DNA of 64,000 nt from Gallionella sp. (GCA_017880865.1 JADGRL010000003.1:1-64000), one strand, 5' to 3'. Numbered from the stretch's first letter, positions 26,235-37,363 are shown. The notes: a model not told the origin generated them from the sequence alone. Made by a program: numbers and translations.

Positions 26235-26990
26235 TTACCCAGCTGCTCCGCCGCCACCCTTCCGCTGCCTTCTCGCCTCAAACAAACAGATGCCGGCACT
26301 CACAGAGACGTTCAGACTTTCCACGCTGCCCAGCATCGGGATGCGCACCAGTTCATCGCAGGTTTCGCGCGTCAAGCGGCGCAAGCCTTCACCCTCCGCG
26401 CCCAACACTAAAGCCAGTGCGCCAACATGCTTGAAGCCGTTCAAATCCTGTTCGGCATCACCTGCCGCGCCCACCACCCAGATGTCGCGTTCCTGCAGCT
26501 CTCGTAAAGTTCGCGCGAGATTCGTCACCGTGATGTAGGGCACGGTTTCCGCGGCGCCGCAGGCAACCTTTTCCACCGTCGCGGTGATGCCGACAGCGCG
26601 GTCTTTCGGCGCGATCACCGCATGCACGCCGAATGCATCGGCGCTGCGCAAACAGGCACCCAGATTATGAGGGTCTTGCACACCATCGAGCACCAGCAGC
26701 AACGGCGGTTCGCTGAGCGTGTCCAGCACATCCTCCAGATGCTGCACACGCTGCGCCGCATCGACACGCGCCGCCACGCCCTGATGGCGCGCGTTGCCCG
26801 CCATGCCGTCCAGACGCGCCGCCTCGATCGGAATGACGCGCACGCCACTGGTCTCGGCGAGCTTGATCAGGTCGCGCATACGCGGGTCCTGACGTTGCGC
26901 TTGCAGGTAGACTTCCAGCACGCCATCGGGATTCTGGCGTATGCGCGCGGTGACGGCGTGAAAACCGTAAATCAGACGCAGATCAGCCAT
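26235..26990 (-). CDS. rlmB: 23S rRNA (guanosine-2'-O-)-methyltransferase
   Basis: A SpoU-family enzyme expected to 2'-O-methylate G2251 of 23S rRNA. The 251-residue protein has a substrate-binding N-terminal domain ([14 protein letters not shown]) and the three knot motifs [28 protein letters not shown] and [22 protein letters not shown]. The start at 26990 overlaps the rnr stop by 8 bases, so the two genes are coupled, the usual rnr-rlmB order. The Gly-rich tail (KGGGGAAG) is slightly longer than normal. Confidence 0.96.
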   Translation of the reverse strand: MADLRLIYGFHAVTARIRQNPDGVLEVYLQAQRQDPRMRDLIKLAETSGVRVIPIEAARLDGMAGNARHQGVAARVDAAQRVQHLEDVLDTLSEPPLLLVLDGVQDPHNLGACLRSADAFGVHAVIAPKDRAVGITATVEKVACGAAETVPYITVTNLARTLRELQERDIWVVGAAGDAEQDLNGFKHVGALALVLGAEGEGLRRLTRETCDELVRIPMLGSVESLNVSVSAGICLFEARRQRKGGGGAAG

Positions 26991-29256
26991 GCTTCTTCTT
27001 TCCTCTTGGTTTCTTCGAGGTGGATTTTTTGTCTGTCGCATGCCCGCGTTCGGCTGCATTATGTCCGCCAGCCTCGTGCCCGGCAGAATCGATCAATTCA
27101 TGCAGCACGAAATCGACCTTGGTGCTTTCCATGTCCACTTTGACGACGCGCACTTGCACGCGGTCGCCCAAGCGATAGCGTTGTCCGGTGCGCTCGCCGA
27201 GCAACTGATGCTTGGCGGCATCGAATTGGAAATAATCCTTGCCAAGTTCGGAGATGTGCACCAATCCTTCGACATACAAATCGTCCAGCGACACGAACAT
27301 GCCGAAACCGGTGACCGACGAGACCGTGCCGGGGAACACGCTGCCCAGATGGTCGCGCATGTAAAAACATTTCAGCCAGGCTTCGACATCGCGCGTCGCA
27401 TCGTCGGCACGGCGTTCGGTCATCGAGCAATGTGCGCCCAGCTCGGTCCATTTTTGCGCAGGCGTATATTTCTTGCCTTGCAGCACGGCCTTGATGGCGC
27501 GATGCACCAGCAAATCGGGATAGCGGCGTATCGGCGAGGTGAAGTGTGTATACGCATCGTAGCCCAAACCGAAGTGGCCGATGTTCTCCGGCTCATATTT
27601 CGCCTGGCGCAACGAACGCAACATCACGGTTTGCAGCAGTCCTGCATCGGGACGGCCTTTGATGCGCTTGAGCAACTTGGAATAATCGGCGGCCTGCGGA
27701 TCGTCTTCTCCGGTCAGTTGCAAACCGAATTCCTTCATGAATTCGCGCAGGCCTTCCAGCTTCTCCGGTGTCGGCCCCTGATGGATGCGGTACAGCACGG
27801 TGTGTTCGTGTTCGTGCAGAAAGCCCGCCGCACAGACGTTCGCCGCCAGCATGCACTCCTCGATCAGTTTGTGCGCGTCGTTGCGGATCACCGGCACGAT
27901 GCGTTCGATCTTGCCTTGCTCGGTAAAAATCATTTGCGTCTCGACCGTTTCAAAGTCGATCGCGCCGCGTTTCTCGCGCGCTTTTAACAGCTTCTGGAAC
28001 AACTCGTAAAGATGCACCAAATGAGGCACGATAGTCGTGTTGCCCTTCGCCAGATCGCCATCCGGTTCGGCCAGCATTGCCGCGACCTGAGTGTAAGTCA
28101 GGCGCGCTTGCGAATGCATCACCGAGGGATAGAAGCGATATTTTTCGATATCGCCGTTGTTGCTGATATGCATGTCGCACACCATGCACAGGCGATCTAC
28201 ATGCGGATTCAACGAGCATAAGCCGTTGGACAATTCTTCCGGCAACATCGGGATCACGCGGCGCGGGAAATACACCGAGTTGCCGCGCAAGATCGCCTCG
28301 CGATCCAGCGCATCGCCGGTCTGCACATAATGGCTGACATCGGCAATCGCCACCACCAGACGGTAGCCGCCTTTTTCCGGCGCGCAATACACCGCATCGT
28401 CGAAGTCGCGAGCTGTCTCGCCGTCTATCGTGACCAGCGGCAGATTGCGTATGTCTTCACGTCCCGCCCAATCTTCCGCTGCAACGGTTGGTGAAATCGC
28501 TTTGGCCTGGCGTTCCACATCAGCGGGGAACTCATATGGCAGATCATGCTTGCGCAGCGCGATCTCGATCTCCATGCCAGGATCGGCATAGTTACCCAAT
28601 ATCTCGACGATGCGACCAATCGGCTGCGCGTGCTTGTTGGGGTGTTGCAGAATTTCCAGTATCACCACCTGCCCCGCTTTAGCTCCACCCGCTTCACCAG
28701 CCGCAACCAGAATATCCTGGGTAATGCGGCGGTTCTCCGCCACCACGAACTGGATGCCGTGCTCTTCAAACAAACGTCCGACAACTTTATTATTGGCGCG
28801 TTCCAGCACTTCGACGATCTTGGCCTCGGGACGACCGCGCCTGTCCACACCGCTCTGCCGCACCATCACCACGTCGCCGTGCAACACTTGATGCATTTCC
28901 TTCTCGGATAAGAACATGTCGGCACTGCCGTCTTCCGGGATCAGGAAGCCGAAGCCATCGGGATGACCCTGCACCTTGCCCTTGACCAGATCGAGCTTCT
29001 CCATCACGCAGATGTCGCGTTTGCGGTTGCGCATGATCTGCCCGTCGCGCTCCATCGCGCGCAGGCGACGAGAAAACAGATCTTCCTCATCCCGTTCAAT
29101 GAGCAGCATATCCAGCAACTCATCATCACTCATCGGAGCGCCTTGCTCGGTGAGTATCTGCAAAATGAACTCGCGGCTAGGCAGCGGATTCTCGTATTGT
29201 TCGCGTTCGCGTTCCAGAAATGGGTCCTGCAAACGTAAGTTATTTTTATTTTTCAT
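26983..29256 (-). CDS. rnr: ribonuclease R
   Basis: A 3'-5' exoribonuclease that degrades structured RNA. The 757-residue protein has an N-terminal helix-turn-helix-like region, cold-shock domains (~80-225), the RNB catalytic domain with [13 protein letters not shown] (~280) and a C-terminal S1 domain, ending in a Lys-rich tail. I place the start at the ATG at 29256 behind AAGGA; a TTG two codons earlier is possible. tRNA-Leu is divergent on the other strand. Confidence 0.96.
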   Translation of the reverse strand: MKNKNNLRLQDPFLEREREQYENPLPSREFILQILTEQGAPMSDDELLDMLLIERDEEDLFSRRLRAMERDGQIMRNRKRDICVMEKLDLVKGKVQGHPDGFGFLIPEDGSADMFLSEKEMHQVLHGDVVMVRQSGVDRRGRPEAKIVEVLERANNKVVGRLFEEHGIQFVVAENRRITQDILVAAGEAGGAKAGQVVILEILQHPNKHAQPIGRIVEILGNYADPGMEIEIALRKHDLPYEFPADVERQAKAISPTVAAEDWAGREDIRNLPLVTIDGETARDFDDAVYCAPEKGGYRLVVAIADVSHYVQTGDALDREAILRGNSVYFPRRVIPMLPEELSNGLCSLNPHVDRLCMVCDMHISNNGDIEKYRFYPSVMHSQARLTYTQVAAMLAEPDGDLAKGNTTIVPHLVHLYELFQKLLKAREKRGAIDFETVETQMIFTEQGKIERIVPVIRNDAHKLIEECMLAANVCAAGFLHEHEHTVLYRIHQGPTPEKLEGLREFMKEFGLQLTGEDDPQAADYSKLLKRIKGRPDAGLLQTVMLRSLRQAKYEPENIGHFGLGYDAYTHFTSPIRRYPDLLVHRAIKAVLQGKKYTPAQKWTELGAHCSMTERRADDATRDVEAWLKCFYMRDHLGSVFPGTVSSVTGFGMFVSLDDLYVEGLVHISELGKDYFQFDAAKHQLLGERTGQRYRLGDRVQVRVVKVDMESTKVDFVLHELIDSAGHEAGGHNAAERGHATDKKSTSKKPRGKKKHG

Positions 29257-29284
29257 TGACAATATATCCTTTAACTATTAAATT
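29256..29284 (+). promoter_or_regulatory. promoter of tRNA-Leu
   Basis: TTGACA (29256-29261), a 17-base spacer and TAAATT (29279-29284), followed by GCGCGCC, a GC-rich discriminator typical of stringently controlled stable-RNA promoters. The tRNA begins about 30 bases past the expected start point. Confidence 0.75.
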
Positions 29285-29320
29285 GCGCGCCTTCGTTAAG
29301 TCTTCAGCGAAAATGTTTAA

Positions 29321-29405
29321 GCCCGGATGGCGGAATTGGTAGACGCGCACGGTTCAGGTCCGTGTGCCGTAAGGTGTGGAGGTTCGAGTCCTCTTCCGGG
29401 CACCA
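29321..29405 (+). tRNA. tRNA-Leu (anticodon CAG)
   Basis: An 85-base class II tRNA. The acceptor stem GCCCGGA pairs with TCCGGGC (29395-29401), the anticodon arm CACGG-TTCAGGT-CCGTG has CAG at 29355-29357, a long variable arm follows, the T loop is GGTTCGAGTCC, and CCA is encoded (29403-29405). It reads CUG codons. Confidence 0.97.
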
Positions 29406-29416
29406 GTACAGTACAC

Positions 29417-29446
29417 AATATGGCTCGCGCAAGCGGGCCATATTTT
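29417..29446 (+). terminator. terminator of tRNA-Leu
   Basis: AATATGGCTCGC (29417-29428) pairs with GCGGGCCATATT (29433-29444) over 12 bases with one G-T pair and a GCAA loop, followed by TT. It lies 11 bases past the tRNA. Confidence 0.75.
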
Positions 29447-29932
29447 CGTCCAGAATTTGAACCCTAAACAAACAAAACACCTGCGTGCATCGCGCTAGGA
29501 TGAGAAATACATCCGATACGGCAACTATAGCTTGCGTGAACCAGGCTATATTTGGACACCATCAAACCTCTTTTTAACAGCACCACAGCATAACCTCGGG
29601 CTGGCTCGGTTTTTTGTTATCCATAAAGTTACCCACATAAATTTCACGGCAGACTATTTACTCCAAAACGCCCGGCATTCTACACTAAAGCAGGCTCGCG
29701 CTTTGCTCGAAGGGGCGCGATTCATCACGCCCCTTCCGAGTTATTGGATCTTTGAAATCGAATCGGAATGATTCCCTGCCATCAAACCCAACCACCGCCT
29801 AAATATTGGCGGGTAATACTACTTAACCTCTTGGGGAAACGGTCACGTTTGCCATGTTGCACTCGTTGAATTTCTTGCCATGTAACTCTACCAGCATCGA
29901 CTTGACAAGTAAGATATGGATTGAATGTGCAA
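29447..29932. other. gap between tRNA-Leu and the Wadjet operon
   Basis: No supported gene. A hairpin GAAGGGGCG/CGCCCCTTC (29710-29737) has no T run. A plus frame 29532-29771 lacks a good start and resembles nothing I know. On the minus strand, bases 29932-29782 are open in a frame different from jetD (it contains CQVDAGRVTWQEIQR) and might be a gene relic. Confidence 0.4.
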
Positions 29933-31138
29933 TCACAAATACCCTTCCTGTTCGCCCTTTTCTCCGTGCTCCAGCATCCACTCCGCCAGCTCGGCCAATT
30001 GCATGGGTAGTACATTTTTTTGGCTGAGTGCGGTAAGCTGAAATCTATCGGCCTCGACCAGCGGTTTGCGCACCCGCAACGCTGCGAGATCGGTCGCCGA
30101 CATTTTCCACGGTTGCCACGCGATGCCGCGTTCGTGCCAAAGTGCGGCAGCCTTGAGCGCGATGGCGATGCCTGCCGGATCGGGATCACAGGCGATGTAT
30201 GCCGGGGCGGGAGCCAGATCGAGTAATTGCCCAACCGCGTTACGCCACCAACCTGGCGGAAAGCCCGGTAACCAGATCACGCCCACGTCATGCTCACGCT
30301 GGCGGGCGACACGCTCGAAACTGGTGCGGTTCTCCACCAATTGCCAGCGGCTGATCGTACCGGATGCCGACGTTATGGTTTGTATGGTGGCAGGAGTGAG
30401 TGCGGCGAAATCGGCGCAGCTTGATAAATCGAGTTGCCCATGTGGCGTAGCCAATATCAGCGGGGCCGATAGCAGTAGCAAAGGAGTGTGCCGCTCGATA
30501 CGAAATTCCGCCAAGTCCAGTGTCTGTTCCAGCCAGTTCCATTCGGACTCACTCAAGCCTTTGGTGTCGTCGCGCGCAGACAATGCGAAGTCGCGGCGCG
30601 TCCCGCTTTGTTGAGCATCCTGCCAGCGCTGTAAAGCGGCGATCAGATCGTAACGCGCCAAGGCACGATGCACGGGGAGTTCATCCAATGCGAGCAGAGC
30701 TGGGGCGAGATTGTCGTCACAGAGGGCATGCAGTACCTCGCGAAATGCCTGCCAGCGTTGCGCATCTGCCTCCTTGTCGCTGATGCCGAGGGTTGTGCGC
30801 AGCAGCGATAAATTACGCAGTTCCAATGATTGCGGCCACCAATCGCCATGTTTGCGTTCTTCGATGACGATGGCCCAACCTTGTCGCAGCAGCCATTCGC
30901 GCAGTGCTTCGGCAAACGACAGGTTGGCAGTGCCCGCGTCTTTCAGCAGCGTTTCCCAACGACTCTTGCCGCCGCGTTTTACCCAGCGGGTCAACAGCTC
31001 ACGCCACTCGACAGGCATCAGTTCCAGATGGCTTGCAGAATTCAGCCCACTTGCAGATTCAAGTCGAAAGCGTTTGCGCCGTTTGCACAGCGCGCGTGCG
31101 TCGAGCGGCTCAATCTGGATCGAATCAGGCCCGCTCAT
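29933..31138 (-). CDS. jetD: Wadjet/Mks subunit JetD (Toprim nuclease)
   Basis: The 401-residue last gene of a four-gene SMC-type anti-plasmid operon. JetD subunits resemble the A subunit of topoisomerase VI, with a winged-helix part and a C-terminal Toprim domain, and cleave the DNA that the SMC complex has extruded. The Toprim residues are visible: Glu269 in LVENRTSFE and the Asp-x-Asp of DPDPAG at 318-323. The N-terminal third (around RGGKSRWETLLKDAG) would be the arm domain. The start overlaps jetC by 14 bases, and no ribosome-binding site is seen, so translation is probably coupled. The assignment depends on the operon; the Toprim motif itself is clear. Confidence 0.85.
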   Translation of the reverse strand: MSGPDSIQIEPLDARALCKRRKRFRLESASGLNSASHLELMPVEWRELLTRWVKRGGKSRWETLLKDAGTANLSFAEALREWLLRQGWAIVIEERKHGDWWPQSLELRNLSLLRTTLGISDKEADAQRWQAFREVLHALCDDNLAPALLALDELPVHRALARYDLIAALQRWQDAQQSGTRRDFALSARDDTKGLSESEWNWLEQTLDLAEFRIERHTPLLLLSAPLILATPHGQLDLSSCADFAALTPATIQTITSASGTISRWQLVENRTSFERVARQREHDVGVIWLPGFPPGWWRNAVGQLLDLAPAPAYIACDPDPAGIAIALKAAALWHERGIAWQPWKMSATDLAALRVRKPLVEADRFQLTALSQKNVLPMQLAELAEWMLEHGEKGEQEGYL

Positions 31139-33899
31139 GTTGTTCGCGCGTCATGACCACAATACGCGGCGCCCAGGCTTCACCGGCACGTTTCTTGAAC
31201 GTTACCAGCGTCAACATGGAAGGATCGTACACATTGACGTTGTGGGTGACCGGCGTGGTGAGCAGGTATTGCGCGCGGGTGGCTTTGAGAAAAGACGCGA
31301 CGCGCTCGATGTTGACGATGTCGAGATGAGCGAACGGCTCATCGATGAACACGAAACCACCGGGGCGCGACTCTTCCATCATCAGCCCAACCAGCAGGAT
31401 CAGCGATTTCATCACTTGCTGACCACCGGAGGCATCGCCGTCGTTCATGCCCATAAAGCCTTTGTCGTCGAAATCGAAACGTACCGCCAGACCTGCCTGC
31501 ACCAGCGCGAGGTCGTCGTTATTTAATAACACCGGTTCGTGCTCCACCTTGATGTTGGCCATTTCACCGAGCGTCTTGAGATTTTTAACATAGCGGGTGA
31601 CGGTGTAACGCAACACGGCGATGTATTGCTCGCGTGCCATATCGGTCTGGCTGCGCGCCATCTCGTTGTCGCGGCGACGATGGGCCAAGTCGTTTTCCTG
31701 GCGCGCATAGTCGTCGCGGATTTTATCGCGCAGGGCGATCACACTGGCATCGGTTTCCCACGACTCTTCCGCAAAACGTTCCTCAATTTTCTTCACTTCG
31801 CGATCAATGTTAGTCGTGTCACGCCACGCTTCCGCCAACTTCTGATTGGCTTCTGCATCCAGCCAGACGGCTGGCATTTTGTTGCAGTTATCGCGCAGCT
31901 TTTGCACACGGCGTATCTGCTCTTCGCGCGCAGCACGATTTTGCTTGTCGGCAATCTCTTTTTCCAGTTGCACCAATTTTCGCTGCAATACGCCCAACTC
32001 GATTTGCGCCGCGTTGGCCGCATCATCTGCCTGTTTTCGGTCTTGTTGTGCCTGATACACGCCGTTGTCGTTGCGCTTGATAACCAGCGCATCGTAGCGC
32101 TGCCGCGCTTCGGCAAACTCGGCAGCGCGCGCGGCCAGTTGCGCGCTGGCATCCTCTCCGGCGAGCAGCGCTTGCAGATTGCGGATGCTGCCGGTCAAAT
32201 CATTGCGTTGCTGGTGTAGCGGCGCCAGTGCCTTTTCCAACGCGGCGCGTTGTTGACGCAGCGATTCAAGCCGCGCCTTGCCGAAACGCGCCTGCTCCGG
32301 TGCGGCAAAACGCCCGCCGCGCCTCTCGCGCAAAAATCCCTGGCGGGTAATCCAGTCTTCGCCGCGCGGAAGCGCGGCGCCCGCACTCGCGTCTTCCACG
32401 CGGCGGATGCGTTCCAGCAAACGCAGCAGCCATTCCGGCACCGCCTGGCTGAAGCGCACTACTTCCAGCAAAGAGCCTTGCGGTGCCAGGCCGGGCTGCG
32501 TGCGCTCCGGCACGATGAAATGGCGGTAGCGCAACTTTTCGCCCAGCGCCATCGCAGCTTCGGCATCCTTGTCTTTGGTCAGCAACACGATGTGTGCAAA
32601 CGGGGCAAGCACGGCTTCCACTGCGGCTTGCCAAGTTGGATCGGCGATTTCGACCAGATCGGTGAGCAGGTCGTGGGCGATACCTGCGCTGTTCAAGGCT
32701 TGCCGGAATGCGGCGACATCGGCGGGATCGGCGCGCCGTCCTGCGGCGAGATTTTCCAGCATCTCATCGAGTTGCCGCTGCTGTTGTTCCAGCCCTGCAA
32801 TTTGCACCAACAAATTTGCGCGTTCCGTTTCCAGGCGTTCCAGCTCACGCGCATCCGCCACTTTTCCGTCCGAGCGGCTTGCAACTTGTTGCAGCAGGCG
32901 GTCATGCTGATTGACAACAGCCTCCCAGTTGCCCAACTCGCGGTTCAGTTCGTTCAGTGTGCGCTGCTGTACCTGCTCGTTGTCGTGCGCGGCCTGTTTG
33001 CGCAACTGCGATGCTTGCAACGTTTGCTGCTGGACTTGCAGGTCAAGCGCCAATGCCTGCTTTTCGGCGCATTTGGCGCGCCAGTCGCGGCGCAAAGTTT
33101 GCAAGGTGCGCCCTGCATTCTCGGCTTCTTTTTGCAGCAAATAATGCTCCAGGCGCGGACGTGTTTCAGACACCAGCAGCGTGCGCTCTTCGTTCAGCCG
33201 GTGCCATTCAAGATAGCGGTTCACATTCAGTTCATGCGTCTTGAGACTAAAACCAAGCGCTTCCAGTTGGTTCTGCACGGCATCCAGCTCGCGCGAGGTG
33301 TGCTCCTGGTGGTGGCGCGCTTCCTGATAACGTTCCAGCACTTCCTTGTCGCCAAACACCTGAAATACCAGATCGAGCAATTCCCTGGATGATAGCTCGC
33401 ACAGCTTGTCGGTCTGCCCCTGTTCCAGCGACAACACACGTGCGATGGCGGGCGACAGCCCGGCGCTGTGCAGCAGGCGCTGATAATCGCGCACGCCGAA
33501 TTCCTGCCCCTGTTGCTCGATGTCTTCAAGTGCAACTTCACCTTCCGCAACCCAGTATTTGCGTATCCAGTCGCCGCCCTTTTTGTCGATGCGGCAGGCC
33601 AGCGTGATGCGGTCTTGCATGTAGGGGATGCTGAAGGGACGCTTGTCACTGCCGGCCGGGCGCTGGTTATCCACCACGCCGCGTAGCCAGCAGAAGTCTT
33701 CGCCATTGCGCCGCACATAGCGTTTGTAGTCGCGTTTCTTCGAGCAATCGAGCGCGAGCAGCGTGCGCAGTGCATCGAGCAAGGTGGTCTTGCCTGAGCC
33801 GTTAGGGCCGACGATGGTGACGATAGATGCATCCAGCGGCAGTTTGAAACGCTGCCAGTAATCCCAGTGCACGGTTTCCAGTTCGAGCAAGCGGAACAT
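31125..33899 (-). CDS. jetC: Wadjet/Mks subunit JetC (SMC-like ATPase)
   Basis: A 924-residue SMC/MukB-like ATPase that would drive loop extrusion on invading circular DNA. Walker A is GPNGSGKTT (31-39). Two long coiled coils follow, rich in Gln, Leu, Glu and Arg, with a globular hinge near 410-520 (PTWQAAVEAVLAPFAHIVLLTKD). The C-terminal head has the signature SGGQQ (824-828) and Walker B FVFIDEP (849-855), then the D-loop HLD. All head motifs are intact. It starts one base before the end of jetB (TGATG). It is shorter than chromosomal SMC or MukB, as is usual for Wadjet ATPases. Confidence 0.9.
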   Translation of the reverse strand: MFRLLELETVHWDYWQRFKLPLDASIVTIVGPNGSGKTTLLDALRTLLALDCSKKRDYKRYVRRNGEDFCWLRGVVDNQRPAGSDKRPFSIPYMQDRITLACRIDKKGGDWIRKYWVAEGEVALEDIEQQGQEFGVRDYQRLLHSAGLSPAIARVLSLEQGQTDKLCELSSRELLDLVFQVFGDKEVLERYQEARHHQEHTSRELDAVQNQLEALGFSLKTHELNVNRYLEWHRLNEERTLLVSETRPRLEHYLLQKEAENAGRTLQTLRRDWRAKCAEKQALALDLQVQQQTLQASQLRKQAAHDNEQVQQRTLNELNRELGNWEAVVNQHDRLLQQVASRSDGKVADARELERLETERANLLVQIAGLEQQQRQLDEMLENLAAGRRADPADVAAFRQALNSAGIAHDLLTDLVEIADPTWQAAVEAVLAPFAHIVLLTKDKDAEAAMALGEKLRYRHFIVPERTQPGLAPQGSLLEVVRFSQAVPEWLLRLLERIRRVEDASAGAALPRGEDWITRQGFLRERRGGRFAAPEQARFGKARLESLRQQRAALEKALAPLHQQRNDLTGSIRNLQALLAGEDASAQLAARAAEFAEARQRYDALVIKRNDNGVYQAQQDRKQADDAANAAQIELGVLQRKLVQLEKEIADKQNRAAREEQIRRVQKLRDNCNKMPAVWLDAEANQKLAEAWRDTTNIDREVKKIEERFAEESWETDASVIALRDKIRDDYARQENDLAHRRRDNEMARSQTDMAREQYIAVLRYTVTRYVKNLKTLGEMANIKVEHEPVLLNNDDLALVQAGLAVRFDFDDKGFMGMNDGDASGGQQVMKSLILLVGLMMEESRPGGFVFIDEPFAHLDIVNIERVASFLKATRAQYLLTTPVTHNVNVYDPSMLTLVTFKKRAGEAWAPRIVVMTREQHERA

Positions 33900-34561
33900 C
33901 AGTGGTCTCCCGTTGCGGTATCGGCGAGTATGCCGCGTTGTTTCAACAGATTCGCCAGCGCGCCCTGCAAAATGCGCGGCGCCATTTCGGCATAGTCGAA
34001 GGCCAGATCAAGCAGCGGCCCCTCGTGAATGATTTTATTGCGGCGTTCGATGAAGCCGAGCCGCGACAGTTGCGGCAAGGCAAACTGAACGCGTGCCTTG
34101 CCGCCCAGCAGCTTGCCGTAATCTTCCTGCAACACAGTTTCTGCGATGCCGCGCGAGGCTTCATGCGCCAGCATCGTGAGTTTGACAGCATCGAACATCT
34201 CGCCTTGCGTTTCATGGTGCGCGGCCTCGCCCGACAACTGGCGCTCGCGTTTGGGCAGGATGATGAGCGCCCAAAGGATCACCAGCAGCGCCACGGCATC
34301 CTTGGGCAAACCGATGTTGCTGGCTTGCCAGGTGTCATTTTGCTCAAACACGGCGCTCTCGGTTTCGCGCAGCAGGGCGATGCCGACGTGGGCGGCGAAG
34401 GGCTGTGCCAGCAGGCGCATTCCGCAAGCGGCGAGGCGCTGTTCCACTTCATCGCGAAAATTGCTGTCTACCAGCAAACGGCGCATCTCGGCATCCTCGC
34501 GCGGCAAGTGGCGCATGGCCAGCAGACGCGCGATCAGGCGTGCGGCGGGGTCGTGATTCAT
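33899..34561 (-). CDS. jetB: Wadjet/Mks subunit JetB (MukE-like)
   Basis: A 220-residue mostly helical protein, the size of MukE/MksE-like (DUF4194-type) subunits that bind the kleisin. LARLLAMRHLPREDAEMRRLL and the later LSRLGFIERRNKIIHEGPLLDL fit tandem winged-helix domains. It overlaps jetA by ATGA and jetC by one base. Sequence similarity alone would be weak; the position between a MukF-like and an SMC-like gene makes the call. Confidence 0.8.
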   Translation of the reverse strand: MNHDPAARLIARLLAMRHLPREDAEMRRLLVDSNFRDEVEQRLAACGMRLLAQPFAAHVGIALLRETESAVFEQNDTWQASNIGLPKDAVALLVILWALIILPKRERQLSGEAAHHETQGEMFDAVKLTMLAHEASRGIAETVLQEDYGKLLGGKARVQFALPQLSRLGFIERRNKIIHEGPLLDLAFDYAEMAPRILQGALANLLKQRGILADTATGDH

Positions 34562-35832
34562 GCGGATTTCTCCTTCAAAAGTATTAGTTCACCGGCGCTC
34601 ATCGCGGCCACTTCATTGCGATGCACGGGGATTAATTCATCGTGTCCGTAATCCCAGCGTACCGCCAGCGGCAACGCTGCCAGCGGCGCGAGCTCGGGGT
34701 CCACATTTTGCTCGCCGATAAACGTCAACAGCGACAGGCGATAGGAAGACGCGCTGAAATTGCCGCCAACCACGGCATCGGCCGCCGCCAGGTTTCCCTG
34801 CAAGGCTTGCAGCATCAGCGTGAGTTCGGCCAATTGGGGCGGCGATTCGAGAGGGACATCGCGGGCATATTCGATTTCGGCTGGCGGCGGAAGCAATGAC
34901 GTGCGCCGTTTGGGTTGTACGCGCTCGATGAATTCTTCGGTGTTGTCGACCATCACATCGGGCAGGATGAATGTCACTTCGGGTGTAATGGCGAGCTGGT
35001 TGCCAGCCAGCGCAACGAGTTCGTCAATCGAGCGTTCTTTGAGCCATGAAGCCAGTTCTGAGGAAGTCAGGCCGCCTTGCGACAAATGCACCTGTTGCCG
35101 CGCGATGGCCGCGAGTTCGCGCTGAAAAATCGAAGACATGCGGTCAAGGCGAGACTGGCGATGACCAATCTCCTGCGCTAGCCGCCAGGTCGCGTCATCC
35201 GGGAAACCGGCAGCGCCGAGGTTTTTCATCACCTCGTTGGCTTTACTCATCCACTGCTGCACCGATTCCAGTTTGTTCTGCGCTGCACGCAGACGGAACT
35301 CCGAGCCGGAGGCGACGGCTTGCTCGAATTCTCCTTCCAGCTCCGCAAGCCGCGCCAGCAAGTGCGCCATGGCTTCCGGGGAAAGTTTTCCTACCGCTGA
35401 GCCAGCCGCGATTTGCGCCGCATAAAATCCCAGTTCGCCATCCTGTTCGGTGCTGAACGATAGCAGGTTCGAGAGCGCCGCCAGCACCATGCGCCCGGCA
35501 CTGGACAGTCGATAGACACGGCGTTCGGCATTCCACAGCAGCAGCTCATGCTCGCGCAAACGGCCGAGCACAGTGTTAAGTTTGGCTGAAGCGAAAAATG
35601 CGAAGTGCGATTCCAGTTCGCGCGGCGACCAATCCGGCGCGTCTGCCCGCAACCCGATTTCGCGCAATACCACGAGGCGCACCAGCACCTCTTCGTCGCC
35701 GCCGCGAAACAGCGCGATCATCGCACCAATCAAAGGCTTGGCGGCAAACAGCGGAAAAAACTGCGGAACGTCTTGCGGGACAATGCCCTGCGCAAAAAAT
35801 TCAGCCAGTGAATTTTCGTCGCGTTCAGACAT
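34558..35832 (-). CDS. jetA: Wadjet/Mks subunit JetA (MukF-like kleisin)
   Basis: The 424-residue first gene of the operon. An N-terminal winged-helix region (ADAPDWSPRELESHFAFFASAKLNTVLGRLREHELL) is followed by long helices (~150-260) and a C-terminal acidic and hydrophobic part, as in MukF/MksF kleisins that close the SMC ring. No ribosome-binding site is visible before the ATG at 35832, and a palindromic repeat stands 36 bases upstream, so how it is expressed is open; read-through from purA is possible. Confidence 0.8.
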   Translation of the reverse strand: MSERDENSLAEFFAQGIVPQDVPQFFPLFAAKPLIGAMIALFRGGDEEVLVRLVVLREIGLRADAPDWSPRELESHFAFFASAKLNTVLGRLREHELLLWNAERRVYRLSSAGRMVLAALSNLLSFSTEQDGELGFYAAQIAAGSAVGKLSPEAMAHLLARLAELEGEFEQAVASGSEFRLRAAQNKLESVQQWMSKANEVMKNLGAAGFPDDATWRLAQEIGHRQSRLDRMSSIFQRELAAIARQQVHLSQGGLTSSELASWLKERSIDELVALAGNQLAITPEVTFILPDVMVDNTEEFIERVQPKRRTSLLPPPAEIEYARDVPLESPPQLAELTLMLQALQGNLAAADAVVGGNFSASSYRLSLLTFIGEQNVDPELAPLAALPLAVRWDYGHDELIPVHRNEVAAMSAGELILLKEKSA

Positions 35833-35867
35833 GGGGAATCGTGATGCTCGCGTAGCGAGACGCTATT

Positions 35868-35904
35868 CCCCTCTCCCGCTTGCGGGAGAGGGCAGGGGTG
35901 AGGG
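35868..35904. repeat. dispersed CCCTCTCCCGC palindrome
   Basis: CCCTCTCCCGC (35869-35879) pairs perfectly with GCGGGAGAGGG (35882-35892) and is followed by CAGGGGTGAGGG. This is a very common intergenic repeat in proteobacteria. It lies between purA and jetA. Confidence 0.8.
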
Positions 35905-35935
35905 AAATGGGCATTGCGGATTTCATTTTCAAAAC

Positions 35936-35953
35936 GGGCATATTGGTATGCCC
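35936..35953 (-). terminator. possible purA terminator
   Basis: GGGCATA pairs with TATGCCC around a 4-base loop; on the minus strand GTTTTG follows. It lies 60 bases past purA. The T run is short, so termination may be partial. Confidence 0.45.
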
Positions 35954-36012
35954 ATTAAATCCCTTGTTTCAGGCTGACCGAAATTAATGCGTCCGAGCCG
36001 CCGTCCATCACC

Positions 36013-37347
<1,335 letters not shown>

Positions 37348-37363
37348 TTACTAATTTTAATAA

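Noticed and set aside
29532-29771. A 79-codon frame after tRNA-Leu
   Set aside because: Poor start, no recognisable domain, and the composition changes along its length; probably chance.
32250-33392. A 380-codon plus-strand frame opposite jetC
   Set aside because: Shadow of the SMC-like ATPase, which has complete head motifs.
29933-35832. Chromosomal MukFEB condensin rather than a defence system
   Set aside because: The ATPase is too short for MukB, and the fourth gene with a Toprim domain is characteristic of Wadjet/Mks systems.
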